This document shows, piece after piece, positions 17,580-25,865 of a stretch of 46,539 bases of DNA. The stretch is from positions 1 to 46,539 of the forward strand of contig NZ_JAPNLJ010000052.1 in assembly GCF_026627445.1 (NCBI RefSeq), given 5' to 3'. The translations under genes were made by a program, and so were the position numbers. The DNA comes from Streptomyces sp. H27-H1. GTDB lineage: Bacteria; Actinomycetota; Actinomycetes; Streptomycetales; Streptomycetaceae. The notes beneath the pieces were generated by a model. The model did no database searches, was not told the origin of the DNA, and saw only the letters and a list, made by a program, of their open reading frames with translations. How positions within the stretch are numbered: position 1 is the stretch's first letter; each line of letters starts with the position of its first letter.

Positions 17580-19004
17580 GTGAATCTGTTGGACGAGTAC
17601 GCGACGCAACTGGTCGTCGGGGTCGGCGGCCGCGCGGGTGTGTCCGTGGCGGAGGTGTGCGCTCTGGTGGAGGAGACCCTGCGCGGCGCCGGGCTGACGG
17701 TGGAGGCCGTGACGGCCCTGGCCACCGTGGAGGCGAAGGCGGTGGAGGCGGGGATCGCGGGTGCGGCGGAACGTTTCGGCGTGCCCTTGCTGAGCTACCC
17801 GGCCGAGCTGCTGGCCGCGATGGCGGTGCCGCACCCCTCGGACGCCGTACGGGATGCCGCCGGCACCCCGTCGGTGGCGGAGGCCGCAGCGCTCGCCGGG
17901 GGCGGGGAACTCCTCGTACCCAAGCGGCGTTCGATGGCGGCGACCTGCGCCGTCGCCACGGCCCATACGCACGACCTGCGCCACCACGGGGACGCGGAGG
18001 TGTCGGACGGGGGTGCGGGGCTGGTCGACCTCGCCGTGAACGTACGGTCCAACACCCCTCCGCAGTGGCTGAAGGACCGGATCGCGGCTTCGCTCGACGT
18101 TCTGTCCGCCTACCCCGACGGCCGCGCCGCCCGCGCGGCCGTGGCCCTTCGGCACGGGCTGCCTGTCGAGCGGGTGCTGCTGACGGCGGGGGCCGCGGAG
18201 GCGTTCGTACTGATCGCGCGGGCGCTGGGCGCCGTACGGCCGGTGGTGGTGCACCCGCAGTTCACCGAGCCGGAGGCGGCCCTGCGCGACGCGGGCCACC
18301 GGGTGGAGCGCGTGGTGCTGCGGGCCGCGGACGGCTTCCGGCTGAACCCGGCGGCGGTACCGGAGGAGGCCGACCTCGTGGTGGTCGGGAACCCGACCAA
18401 CCCGACCTCGGTGCTGCACCCGGCGGCGACCCTGACCGCGCTGGCCCGGCCCGGGCGGATCCTGGTGGTGGACGAGGCGTTCATGGACGCCGTACCCGGC
18501 GAACGCGAGGCGCTGGCCGGGCGGACGGACGTACCGGGCCTGGTGGTGCTGCGGAGCCTGACCAAGACCTGGGGCCTGGCCGGGCTGCGCATCGGCTACG
18601 TACTGGCCGAGCCGGGGGTGATCGCGAAGCTGTCGGCGGCGCAACCGCTGTGGCCGGTGTCCACGCCCGCGCTGGTGGCGGCCGAGGCGTGCGTGACCCC
18701 CGCGGCGCTGGCCGAGGCCGAGGCCGCGGCACGGCAGATCGTGGTGGACCGGGAGCACCTCCTGGCGGGGCTCGCGGAGTTCGAGGAGATCTCGGTGGCG
18801 GGCACGGCCGAGGGGCCGTTCGTCCTGATCCGGATCGAGGGCGCCGCTGAGATCCGCACCCGCCTGCGCGCGCTGGGCTTCGCCGTGCGGCGCGGCGACA
18901 CCTTCCCGGGCCTGGACGACTCCTGGCTCCGGCTGGCTGTCCGCGACCGGGCGACGACGGGCCGCCTCCTCCAGGCCCTCGACCTGGCCCTCGCGGCGCG
19001 CTGA
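17580..19004 (+). CDS. cobC: CobE/CbiG-C domain fused to CobC-type PLP enzyme
   Basis: A 474-residue fusion. Residues 1-130 match the CobE/CbiG C-terminal domain (small alpha/beta, with VEAKAVEAGIAGAAERFGVP and LLSYPAELLA). Residues about 149-474 are a fold-type I PLP enzyme of the histidinol-phosphate-aminotransferase/CobC group, with YPDGRAARAAVA, NPTNPT (271-276), VVDEAF (Asp298) and the PLP lysine in SLTKTWGLAGLRIGY (Lys329). The C-terminal part is expected to decarboxylate L-threonine phosphate to aminopropanol phosphate, the substrate needed by CbiB. The start is GTG at 17580 with GGAG upstream. A hairpin follows the stop at once. Confidence 0.88.
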   Translation: MNLLDEYATQLVVGVGGRAGVSVAEVCALVEETLRGAGLTVEAVTALATVEAKAVEAGIAGAAERFGVPLLSYPAELLAAMAVPHPSDAVRDAAGTPSVAEAAALAGGGELLVPKRRSMAATCAVATAHTHDLRHHGDAEVSDGGAGLVDLAVNVRSNTPPQWLKDRIAASLDVLSAYPDGRAARAAVALRHGLPVERVLLTAGAAEAFVLIARALGAVRPVVVHPQFTEPEAALRDAGHRVERVVLRAADGFRLNPAAVPEEADLVVVGNPTNPTSVLHPAATLTALARPGRILVVDEAFMDAVPGEREALAGRTDVPGLVVLRSLTKTWGLAGLRIGYVLAEPGVIAKLSAAQPLWPVSTPALVAAEACVTPAALAEAEAAARQIVVDREHLLAGLAEFEEISVAGTAEGPFVLIRIEGAAEIRTRLRALGFAVRRGDTFPGLDDSWLRLAVRDRATTGRLLQALDLALAAR

Positions 19005-19042
19005 GACTCGCGGACGGGAGCGGCCCGCAAGCCGCGAGTCTC
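19003..19042 (+). terminator. terminator after cobC
   Basis: A perfect 11-bp stem, GAGACTCGCGG (19003-19013) with CCGCGAGTCTC (19032-19042), around an 18-nt loop. The stem begins within the cobC stop codon. No T tract follows, as is usual in Streptomyces. Confidence 0.7.
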
Positions 19043-19141
19043 ACTCCGATGGCGCGTTTGCGCGGGTCGCGTATGGCGGCGCCCACACCGGTGCGGGACT
19101 ATTTCCGCAGGTAGTGACCATGCGATGGCGGGGGTACGGGG

Positions 19142-20374
19142 ATGAAGGCAGTCGGCAGGACAGGTGTGGCCGTGGCCGCGCTGGCCGTGGTGGGGGGCGC
19201 CGCGTACGGCGTGACGCACCTGCCCGGCGAGGACGGCGGCGCAGTGGCCGAGCAGCGGCTGCGGGCGAAGCCGGAGGCGGCGGCGAGTCCGAGTCGGAGC
19301 GCCGCCGCCGAAGCCGCGGCCGTGGCCGGCGGGAAGCCGTTCACCCTCGTCGGGACCGGCGACATCATCCCGTACCCGTCGATCATCCAGCGGGCCGCCG
19401 ACGACTCCGCGGAAGGGGGCGGCTACGACTTCCGGAAGATATTCGCCGGGGTCAAGCCCCTCGTCTCCGCCGCCGACCTGGCGATATGCCACCACGAGAT
19501 ACCGTACGGCCGGCCCGGCGGCCCCTACACCGGATACCCCCTCTTCAAGGCCCCGCACCAACTGGCCGACGCCCTCGCGGACTCCGGCTACGACAGCTGC
19601 TCGACCGCCTCGAACCACACCTTGGACGACGGGTACGACGGTCTCGTCCGCGTCCTCGACAACCTCGACCGCGTCGGCATCCGCCACGTCGGTTCGGGCC
19701 GCAGCGCCGAGGAGGCCAAGGCCCCGGCCCTGCTCGAGGCCGGCGGGGCCAAGGTCGCACAGCTGGATTACACCTACGGCACGAACGGCGTCCCGCTCCC
19801 CGCCGGCAAGCCCTGGGCCGTGAACCTGATCGACCAGGAGCGGATCGTCTCCGACGCCCGCGCCGCGCGCGCGGCCGGCGCGAACGTCGTCGTCCTCAGC
19901 GTCCACTGGGGCTCCGAGTGGCAGACGGCGCCGGACAAGCAGCAACTGGACCTGGCCCAGGCCCTGACCGCGTCGCGCGGGGCGGACGGCCTCCCCGACA
20001 TCGATCTGATCCTCGGCACCCACAACCACGTGCCGCAGCCGTACGAGAAGGTCAACGGCACCTGGGTGGTCTACGGCATGGGCGACCAGGTGGCCAGCTT
20101 CTACGAGGCCCAGAAGGCCCGCGGCAACATGTCCTCGGTCCCCCGCTTCACCTTCGCCCCGGCGGCCGCCCATCCGGGGCGCTGGGAGGTGGTGAAGGCC
20201 GAATACCTCACGCAGTACTCGGACATGCGGCCGCCGTTCCGCGTCGTCTGCACCTCGTGCGAGGCCTCCACCGCCTCCGCCGACAGCACGTACGCCGCCG
20301 CCGACCGCGAGGTCACGCGGGCCGTGATGTCACGTGGCGCCGGGGAGCAGGGGCTGACCCGCGCGACGAAGTAG
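19142..20374 (+). CDS. CapA family (poly-gamma-glutamate-type) metallophosphatase-like protein
   Basis: A 410-residue protein with an N-terminal hydrophobic signal or anchor (about 6-27), then an Ala/Ser-rich spacer, then a CapA/PGA_cap domain. Landmarks are the strand TLVGTGDIIPYPS, the segment STASNHTLDDGYDGL, VVLSVHWGSEW and ILGTHNHVPQPYE, which give the Asp, Asn-His, His and His pairs of the binuclear metal site of this calcineurin-like fold. In Bacillus CapA takes part in poly-gamma-glutamate export. In Streptomyces the role is unknown, and no capB/capC genes are nearby. The start ATG at 19142 has GGGG about 5 bases upstream. Confidence 0.85.
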   Translation: MKAVGRTGVAVAALAVVGGAAYGVTHLPGEDGGAVAEQRLRAKPEAAASPSRSAAAEAAAVAGGKPFTLVGTGDIIPYPSIIQRAADDSAEGGGYDFRKIFAGVKPLVSAADLAICHHEIPYGRPGGPYTGYPLFKAPHQLADALADSGYDSCSTASNHTLDDGYDGLVRVLDNLDRVGIRHVGSGRSAEEAKAPALLEAGGAKVAQLDYTYGTNGVPLPAGKPWAVNLIDQERIVSDARAARAAGANVVVLSVHWGSEWQTAPDKQQLDLAQALTASRGADGLPDIDLILGTHNHVPQPYEKVNGTWVVYGMGDQVASFYEAQKARGNMSSVPRFTFAPAAAHPGRWEVVKAEYLTQYSDMRPPFRVVCTSCEASTASADSTYAAADREVTRAVMSRGAGEQGLTRATK

Positions 20375-20383
20375 GCGCACGGC

Positions 20384-21301
20384 CTACGAGGCCTTGCCGC
20401 GCCGGGTCATGACCAGCGCGGCGGCGCCGAAGCCGAGCAGGATCAGCGCACCGCCCGTCACGAACGGGGTGAGCGAGCCGCCGCCGGTCTCGGCGAGGTC
20501 GGCCGGGGTCTGCGAATCGCCCGCGGTACCGGTCTGGGGTTTAATGTCGGGCAGCTTCGAGGGGCTGGGGGCGGGGGCGGCCGGGGACTCGCAGCGGGCC
20601 TCGGCGAGCACGATCTCCCCTTCGACCTGGGCGACGTTCAGGTCGAGCGGGTTGACCGACACCTTGAGCCGCAGCGCGGCCGCGGCGGCCGTGGTGGAGG
20701 TGGTCTCGGTGGCGGAGAGCTCCAGGCTCACCCGGCCGACCATGGGGACCTCGACCTTGGTGGGGCCGCCGGCCGAGAGGGTGACCTTCTTGCCGAGGAC
20801 GGTCACGGCGCCCAGGACGTTCGAGGTGGCGACCGGCTTCCTGCCCGCCTCGCAGACGGCCTTGGAGCTGACCTTCTCCACCTCGATCAGGGAGAGCAGC
20901 GGCAGGCCCGGTACGTGGATCCGGGCCTTGGCGAGGTTGGCCTCCGCCGCGGCCCGGTCGGTGTCGGCGGTGGCCTTGGAGGTGGCGACGTCGGCGCGCA
21001 GGATGCTCACCGGCTTCCCGCTCTCGACCCCGTCGAGGGTGACGGTCAGCGCCGTCTTCGCGGCGTCCGCCGGGGCGCTGACCTCGTTGAGGGTCGCCTT
21101 CAGCGGGATGTGCACGGTCTTGTTGAGCAGGCCCACGTCCAGCGTGGTGCGCAGGACGACGGCGCCGGCCTTGCCTCCGCCCGGGTGGGAGCCGGTGGGA
21201 CCGGTGGAGCCGGTGGCGAAGGCGGGCGGTGCGGCGAGCAGGGCAACCGCTCCCGTGGCGACGAGTGCGGCCACGGGCATGCGGAAGGTGTTGCTGTTCA
21301 A
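20384..21301 (-). CDS. LAETG-anchored surface protein (SCO1860-like)
   Basis: A 305-residue exported protein. It has a signal peptide (MPVAALVATGAVALLAAPPAFA), a Ser/Thr/Val-rich extracellular domain with two isolated cysteines, a Pro-rich stalk (PAAPAPSPSKLPDIKPQ), then LAETG (269-273), a hydrophobic helix and the tail MTRRGKAS. LAxTG is the signal for Streptomyces class E sortases, so it should be linked to the cell wall. It resembles the family I know as SCO1860 family LAETG-anchored protein; function unknown. I take TTG at 21301; ATG at 21280 is an alternative that keeps the signal peptide. It converges with the CapA gene, stops 10 bases apart. Confidence 0.85.
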   Translation of the reverse strand: MNSNTFRMPVAALVATGAVALLAAPPAFATGSTGPTGSHPGGGKAGAVVLRTTLDVGLLNKTVHIPLKATLNEVSAPADAAKTALTVTLDGVESGKPVSILRADVATSKATADTDRAAAEANLAKARIHVPGLPLLSLIEVEKVSSKAVCEAGRKPVATSNVLGAVTVLGKKVTLSAGGPTKVEVPMVGRVSLELSATETTSTTAAAAALRLKVSVNPLDLNVAQVEGEIVLAEARCESPAAPAPSPSKLPDIKPQTGTAGDSQTPADLAETGGGSLTPFVTGGALILLGFGAAALVMTRRGKAS

Positions 21302-21399
21302 GGTGGTGGAACCCCCAGGGAGATGGGAGCCGTCGCGCCGCCAATGGGGGACATTGCGCGCGCCGACGGCCTCGACCCCGGAATCTTTACGCACTGAGA

Positions 21400-21430
21400 G
21401 TGAACGGGGGCCTACCTGACGTGAGTTCAC
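21400..21430. other. GTGAAC / GTTCAC inverted repeat
   Basis: GTGAAC (21400-21405) and GTTCAC (21425-21430) form an inverted repeat with a 19-nt spacer, about 100 bases upstream of the LAETG gene. It may be a regulator site, but arms are short. It is the only structure I see in the 304-base gap 21302-21605. Confidence 0.3.
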
Positions 21431-21605
21431 CCCAAAGGGTGGTTTCCAGGCATAGGTTCGAATAAATACGCCCCACCCGGAACGGGAGTTCCCTCCCATC
21501 ACGGAAATCTCGCCTCCCGGCCCCGCGCAGGGCGTACACAACGACCGTGCGGCCGCCGGCGTCACGCCCCGTCAACTCCCCCGCGCTCCTGGGGCGCTCA
21601 CGCCC

Positions 21606-22721
21606 TCAGGCCACCACCGTCCCGTTCACCACCACCCTCAGCGGCTGCGCCAGCGCCCGTACGTCGGCCCGCGGGTCGCTCCCGTAGACCACGAGGTCGG
21701 CCGGCGCCCCCTCGGTGAGGCCGGGCCTGCCCAGCCATTCGCGTGCGCCCCAGGCCGTCGCCGAGAGGGCCTCCAGCACCGGGATCCCGGCCTTGACGAG
21801 CTCGGCGACCTCGGCGGCGACCAGGCCGTGCGGCAGGGAACCTCCCGCGTCCGTGCCGACGTAGACCCCGATGCCCGCGTCGTAGGCGGCGCGGACGGTG
21901 TCGTAGCGCCGCTCGTGCAGTCTGCGCATGTGCGCCGACCACCGCGGGAACTTGGCCTCGCCGCCCGCGGCCATCTTCGGGAAGGTCGCGATGTTCACGA
22001 GGGTGGGGACGATGGCCACCCCGCGCTCCGCGAACAGCGGGATGGTGTCCTCGGTGAGGCCCGTGGCGTGCTCGACGCAGTCGATGCCCGCCTCGACCAG
22101 GTCCCGCAGGGAGTCCTCGGCGAAGCAGTGGGCGGTGACGCGCGCCCCGAGGCGGTGGGCCTCGGCGATGGCCGCCTCGACCTCGGCGCGCGGCCAGCAG
22201 GCGGTCAGGTCCCCGGCCTCGCGGTCGATCCAGTCCCCGACCAGCTTGACCCAGCCGTCGCCGCGCCTCGCCTCGCGGCCCACGTACTCGACGAGGTCGG
22301 CGGGCTCGATCTCGTGGGCGAAGTTGCGGATGTAACGGCGGGTGCGGGCGATGTGCCGGCCGGCCCGGATGATCTTCGGCAGGTCCTCGCGGCCGTCGAT
22401 CCAGCGGGTGTCGGACGGGGATCCGGCATCGCGGATGAGGAGGGTGCCGGCATCCCGGTCGGTCAGGGCTTGGCGCTCCGCGGTGTCCGCGTCCACCGGC
22501 CCGTGGGCGTCGAGTCCCACGTGACAGTGCGCGTCGACCAGCCCGGGCAGCACCCACCCGGAGACCTCGGTGACCTCCCGGGCGCCGCGCGGGCGCTCGT
22601 AGGAGATCCGGCCGCCGACCACCCAGAGCTCGTCGCGGACGTCATCGGGCCCGACCAGCACCCGCCCCTTCACATGCAGAATCCCCGACCTTGCCCTGTC
22701 GCCGTTGACGTCGTCACTCAT
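21606..22721 (-). CDS. amidohydrolase family protein
   Basis: A 371-residue metal-dependent hydrolase of the amidohydrolase superfamily. It has the strand-1 metal motif DAHCHVGLD (His65, His67), the later VTAHCFAEDSLRDLVEAGIDCVEHAT with two histidines, and the strand-8 aspartate in YVGTDAGGSLPHG. N- and C-terminal segments form the small beta-sandwich (ILHVKGRVLV and PADLVVYGSDPRADVRAL) found in imidazolonepropionase- and prolidase-like members. The substrate cannot be assigned. The start is ATG at 22721 with a poor ribosome site. It is divergent from the class V enzyme at 22855; the gap holds CCGGACGA direct repeats. Confidence 0.9.
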   Translation of the reverse strand: MSDDVNGDRARSGILHVKGRVLVGPDDVRDELWVVGGRISYERPRGAREVTEVSGWVLPGLVDAHCHVGLDAHGPVDADTAERQALTDRDAGTLLIRDAGSPSDTRWIDGREDLPKIIRAGRHIARTRRYIRNFAHEIEPADLVEYVGREARRGDGWVKLVGDWIDREAGDLTACWPRAEVEAAIAEAHRLGARVTAHCFAEDSLRDLVEAGIDCVEHATGLTEDTIPLFAERGVAIVPTLVNIATFPKMAAGGEAKFPRWSAHMRRLHERRYDTVRAAYDAGIGVYVGTDAGGSLPHGLVAAEVAELVKAGIPVLEALSATAWGAREWLGRPGLTEGAPADLVVYGSDPRADVRALAQPLRVVVNGTVVA

Positions 22722-22854
22722 GGCGGCACTCTATGTGCGGGCTCGGTAGGCTCTCCAGACCGGTCCGGACGATTCCGGACGAACGACCCCGGGCGACCGG
22801 CCTGTACGACCGGCCCCGGACGACCCCGGACAAGAGAACGAAGAGAGCGGCGCC

Positions 22855-23940
22855 GTGAACCACCCCCTCCTGGACCTTCCGCCCCTGACCGCCGCGCGGT
22901 TCGCGTCGATCGAGCGGGGGGTCGCGGAGCTGCTCGGGACCCGGGCCGACGTGGTGATCACCCAGGGCGAGGCGCTGCTTCCGCTGGAGGGGTGCATCCG
23001 GTCGGGCGCGCGGCCCGGTTCGACCGCGCTGAACGTGGTCACCGGCCCCTACGGCACCACCTTCGGCAACTGGCTGCGCGACTGCGGGGCGAGCGTCGTG
23101 GACCTGGAGGTCCCCTTCGACACGGCCGTGTCCGCCACCCAGGTGGACCGGGCCCTGTCCGCGCACCCGGAGATCGACTTCGTCTCCCTGGTCCACGCGG
23201 AGGCGGCCACCGGGAACACCAACCCGGTGGCGGAGATCGGCGAGGCCGTACGGGCCCACGGGGCGCTGTTCATGCTGGACGCGGTGGCCTCGGTGGGCGC
23301 GGAACAGCTGTTGCCGGACGCGTGGGGCGTGGACCTGTGCGTGATCGGCGCGCAGAAGGCGATGGGCGGGCCGGCGGGGGTCTCGGCCGTGTCGGTCTCC
23401 GACCGGGCGTGGGCCCGCTTCGCGGAGAACGCCGCCGCGCCGCGCCGCTCGTACCTCTCCCTGCTGGACTGGAAGGAGCGCTGGATCGACGGCGGGCGCA
23501 CTGCCCTGCCGCACGCGCCGGCGCAGCTGGAGATGCTGGCGCTGGAGGCCTGCCTGGACCGCATCGCGGCCGAGGGGCTGACGGCGGTGACGGCCCGTCA
23601 CGCGGCCGCGGCGGCCGCGACCCGCGCGGGCGCGGTGGCGCTGGGCATCGCCCCGTACGTCGGCGCGGCCGCCGCGGCGGCCCCGGTGGCCACCACCCTG
23701 CGGGTCCCGGAGGCCTCGCTCGTGGTGGCGAAGGCTCTCGCGGCGGACCCGGCGGCCCCCCTCGCGGCGGGCGGCGGCGCGCTGGCCCGGGAGATGGTCC
23801 GGGTCAACCACTACGGCACGGCGGCCTCCCTGGACACCGTCGGATCCTGCCTGACGGCCCTGGCGGCGGCGCTTTCGGTGGACCCGGCCGCGGCGCTCGC
23901 GGCGGCCGGCTCGGCCTGGTCGGCGGCGCTGCCGGGCTGA
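22855..23940 (+). CDS. class V aminotransferase-like PLP enzyme
   Basis: A 361-residue fold-type I PLP protein related to alanine-glyoxylate and pyridoxamine-pyruvate aminotransferases. The glycine-rich start of the cofactor site is ALNVVTGPYGTTFGNW, the PLP aspartate is in LDAVASVGAE (Asp142), and the Schiff-base lysine is in IGAQKAMGGPAG (Lys168), with a later NHYGTAAS. The second half is very Ala-rich. The start is GTG at 22855. It converges with another class V enzyme, stops 14 bases apart; the substrate of neither can be read. Confidence 0.85.
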   Translation: MNHPLLDLPPLTAARFASIERGVAELLGTRADVVITQGEALLPLEGCIRSGARPGSTALNVVTGPYGTTFGNWLRDCGASVVDLEVPFDTAVSATQVDRALSAHPEIDFVSLVHAEAATGNTNPVAEIGEAVRAHGALFMLDAVASVGAEQLLPDAWGVDLCVIGAQKAMGGPAGVSAVSVSDRAWARFAENAAAPRRSYLSLLDWKERWIDGGRTALPHAPAQLEMLALEACLDRIAAEGLTAVTARHAAAAAATRAGAVALGIAPYVGAAAAAAPVATTLRVPEASLVVAKALAADPAAPLAAGGGALAREMVRVNHYGTAASLDTVGSCLTALAAALSVDPAAALAAAGSAWSAALPG

Positions 23941-23954
23941 CCGGGGCGGCGGGG

Positions 23955-25013
23955 TCAGTCCTCCAGGACGTTCAGCAGCCGGTCCACGTCCGCCTCCGTG
24001 TTGTAGAGGTGGAAGGAGGCCCGCAGGTGGCCGGCGCGGGCAGCAGTGGCGATGCCCGCCGCGATCAAGGCGCTTTGGCGGCCGGCCAGTCCCGGGACGG
24101 AGACGATCGGGGATCCGCCCGCGACGGGCTCGTGGCCCAGGCGGGTGAGACCGGCGCGGTAGCGGGTGGCCAGGGCGGTGTCGTGGGCGTGGACGGCCCC
24201 GATGCCGATCCGCTCCAGCAGGGCCAGCGAGGGCTCGGCGGCGTGATAGGCGAGGAAGGCCGGGGACTCGTCGAAACGGTGGGCCCCGTGGGCCAGTCCG
24301 CGCAGCGGGCCGTAGATGGTGTCCCACCGGGAGTCGAGCGCCACCCAGCCGGCGTGCAACGGGGTCAGGGTGTCCTGGGCCTCCTCCGAGACGGTCAGGT
24401 AGGAGACTCCGCGCGAGGCGAGCAGCCACTTGTACCCGGCGGTGACCGTGTACTCGTACGGGCTCGCGTCGAAGGGCAGCCAGCCGGCCGCCTGCGAGGC
24501 GTCCACCAGCATGCGCGCCCCGTGCGCGGTGGTCGCGGCGCGTACGGCCGCCAGGTCCGCCGTACGCCCGTCCGCGGACTGTACGGCGCTCAGTGCCACC
24601 AGCGCGGTACCCGGACCGACCGCTTCGGCGAGGGATTCCAGTGGGGCGAAGCGGACCTTGAGGTCGTCGCGCACCACGAAGGGGTTGATGATCGAGGCGA
24701 AGTCCCCTTCGGGGCACAGCACTTCGGATCCGGCCGGCAGCGCGGCGGAGACCAGGCCGACGTGGGTGGCTACGGCCGAGCCGACGGCCACGCGGTCCGC
24801 GGCGACCCCGACCAGGCGGCCGAACGCCTCGCGGACCCGGTCGACGCGGTCGAAGTCGCCGAAGCCGGCCGGGATTCCGGCCCCCGCGGCCTCGGCGAGC
24901 CGCCGCACCTCGGTGACGGCGGCTCGCGGGAGGACTCCGCAGGAGGCGGTGTTGAGGTAGGTGGTGGAGTGCGCGAACTCGCCACGGACGGCTTCGGGCG
25001 ACAGGAGGGCCAT
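23955..25013 (-). CDS. class V aminotransferase / cysteine-desulfurase-like PLP enzyme
   Basis: A 352-residue fold-type I PLP protein of class V. It opens with the family phrase TTYLNTASCGVLPRAAV, has the PLP aspartate in LVDASQAAGWLPFD (Asp171) and the Schiff-base lysine in YTVTAGYKWLLASRGVSY (Lys195), and ends with the short C-terminal domain HLRASFHLYNTEADVDRLL. No conserved active-site cysteine loop of NifS/SufS is evident, so desulfurase activity is unlikely; an aminotransferase or isopenicillin-epimerase-like reaction is more plausible. I chose ATG at 25013; a GTG at 25022 is in frame. A perfect 9-bp palindrome lies 37 bases upstream. Confidence 0.87.
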   Translation of the reverse strand: MALLSPEAVRGEFAHSTTYLNTASCGVLPRAAVTEVRRLAEAAGAGIPAGFGDFDRVDRVREAFGRLVGVAADRVAVGSAVATHVGLVSAALPAGSEVLCPEGDFASIINPFVVRDDLKVRFAPLESLAEAVGPGTALVALSAVQSADGRTADLAAVRAATTAHGARMLVDASQAAGWLPFDASPYEYTVTAGYKWLLASRGVSYLTVSEEAQDTLTPLHAGWVALDSRWDTIYGPLRGLAHGAHRFDESPAFLAYHAAEPSLALLERIGIGAVHAHDTALATRYRAGLTRLGHEPVAGGSPIVSVPGLAGRQSALIAAGIATAARAGHLRASFHLYNTEADVDRLLNVLED

Positions 25014-25049
25014 GACGTTCACTCTGCGCCAGGGCCAACCCAAAGTCCA

Positions 25050-25075
25050 TTGGTGTGATTTACGGGTCACACCAA
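25050..25075. promoter_or_regulatory. operator-like palindrome upstream of the class V enzyme
   Basis: TTGGTGTGA (25050-25058) and TCACACCAA (25067-25075) are perfect inverted repeats around an 8-nt AT-richer spacer (TTTACGGG). It lies between the oxidoreductase stop at 25097 and the class V start at 25013. There is no T tract and the arms are not GC-rich, so a regulator site is more likely than a terminator. Confidence 0.55.
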
Positions 25076-25096
25076 AGGATTACTTACCCTCTCGCC

Positions 25097-25807
25097 TCAG
25101 GCCCGCGGGACCGCGCACGCGCCGTCGGGCTCGCACGCCTCGCCCTCGGGGGCGGCGGGCGCGAGCACTTCGCGACCGGCCCAGGCCTGCTCCAGCGCCT
25201 GGGTGAACACCTCGGCGGGCTGACCGCCGGAGATCCCGTAGCGGCGGTCGAGCACGAAGAACGGTACGGCGTTGGCGCCCAGTTCGGCGGCTTCGCGCTC
25301 GTCGGCGCGCACCTCGGCGGCGTACGCGGACTCGTCGGCCAGCACCGCGCGGGCCTCCGCCCCGTCCAGTCCTGCCTCGGCGGCGAGGGCGACCAGCACC
25401 TCGGGGTCGAAGACGGAGCGCTCCTCGCCGAAGTTGGCGCGGTAGGCGAGGTCGAGCAGCTCCTCCTGGCGTCCGCGGTCGGCGGCCAGGTGCAGCAGGC
25501 GGTGGATGTCGAAGGTGTTGCCGTGGTCACGGCCCTCGGTGCGATACGTCAGCCCCTCGGCGCGGGCGCTCGCGGCAACGTGCTCCTCCATGCCGCGGGC
25601 CTCCTCGAGGGTGCGGCCGTACTTCTTGGCCAGCATCTCCAGCACGGGCGCTACCTCGCCCTTGGCGCCGTTGGGGTCGAGCTCGAAGGAGCGGAAGACC
25701 ACCTCGACCTCGTCGCGGTGTGCGAACCCGTCCAGCGCCTTGGCGAACCGGGCCTTGCCGATGTAGCACCACGGGCAGGCGATGTCGCTCCAGATCTCGA
25801 CGCGCAT
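25097..25807 (-). CDS. DsbA/FrnE-like thiol oxidoreductase
   Basis: A 236-residue cytoplasmic protein of the DsbA-like FrnE group (thioredoxin fold with a helical insert). It starts MRVEIWSDIACPWCYIGKAR, with the redox pair Cys11 and Cys14 (CPWC). Later it has the family segment NTFDIHRLLHLA and the cis-proline loop NAVPFFVLDRRYGISGGQPAEVF. A C-terminal pair of cysteines (CEPDGAC) is an add-on that could be a second redox site. Members act as disulfide isomerases, and one was found in frenolicin synthesis. The start ATG at 25807 has GGAGGG upstream. Confidence 0.9.
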   Translation of the reverse strand: MRVEIWSDIACPWCYIGKARFAKALDGFAHRDEVEVVFRSFELDPNGAKGEVAPVLEMLAKKYGRTLEEARGMEEHVAASARAEGLTYRTEGRDHGNTFDIHRLLHLAADRGRQEELLDLAYRANFGEERSVFDPEVLVALAAEAGLDGAEARAVLADESAYAAEVRADEREAAELGANAVPFFVLDRRYGISGGQPAEVFTQALEQAWAGREVLAPAAPEGEACEPDGACAVPRA

Positions 25808-25865
25808 GTTCCCTCTTCCCTCCACGGAATCAACTGTTCCGGCTTCAACCATTTACTGCCGCGTC

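Noticed and set aside
21400..21430. GTTCAC element as a fourth PHO box
   Set aside because: The GTTCA cores are in inverted, not direct, orientation and not at an 11-nt period.
21828..25058. A very long open frame of over 1000 codons on the plus strand
   Set aside because: It runs antisense to the amidohydrolase and the second class V gene and in another frame of the first, with Gly/Arg/Pro-rich product. It is open only because stop codons are rare at this GC.
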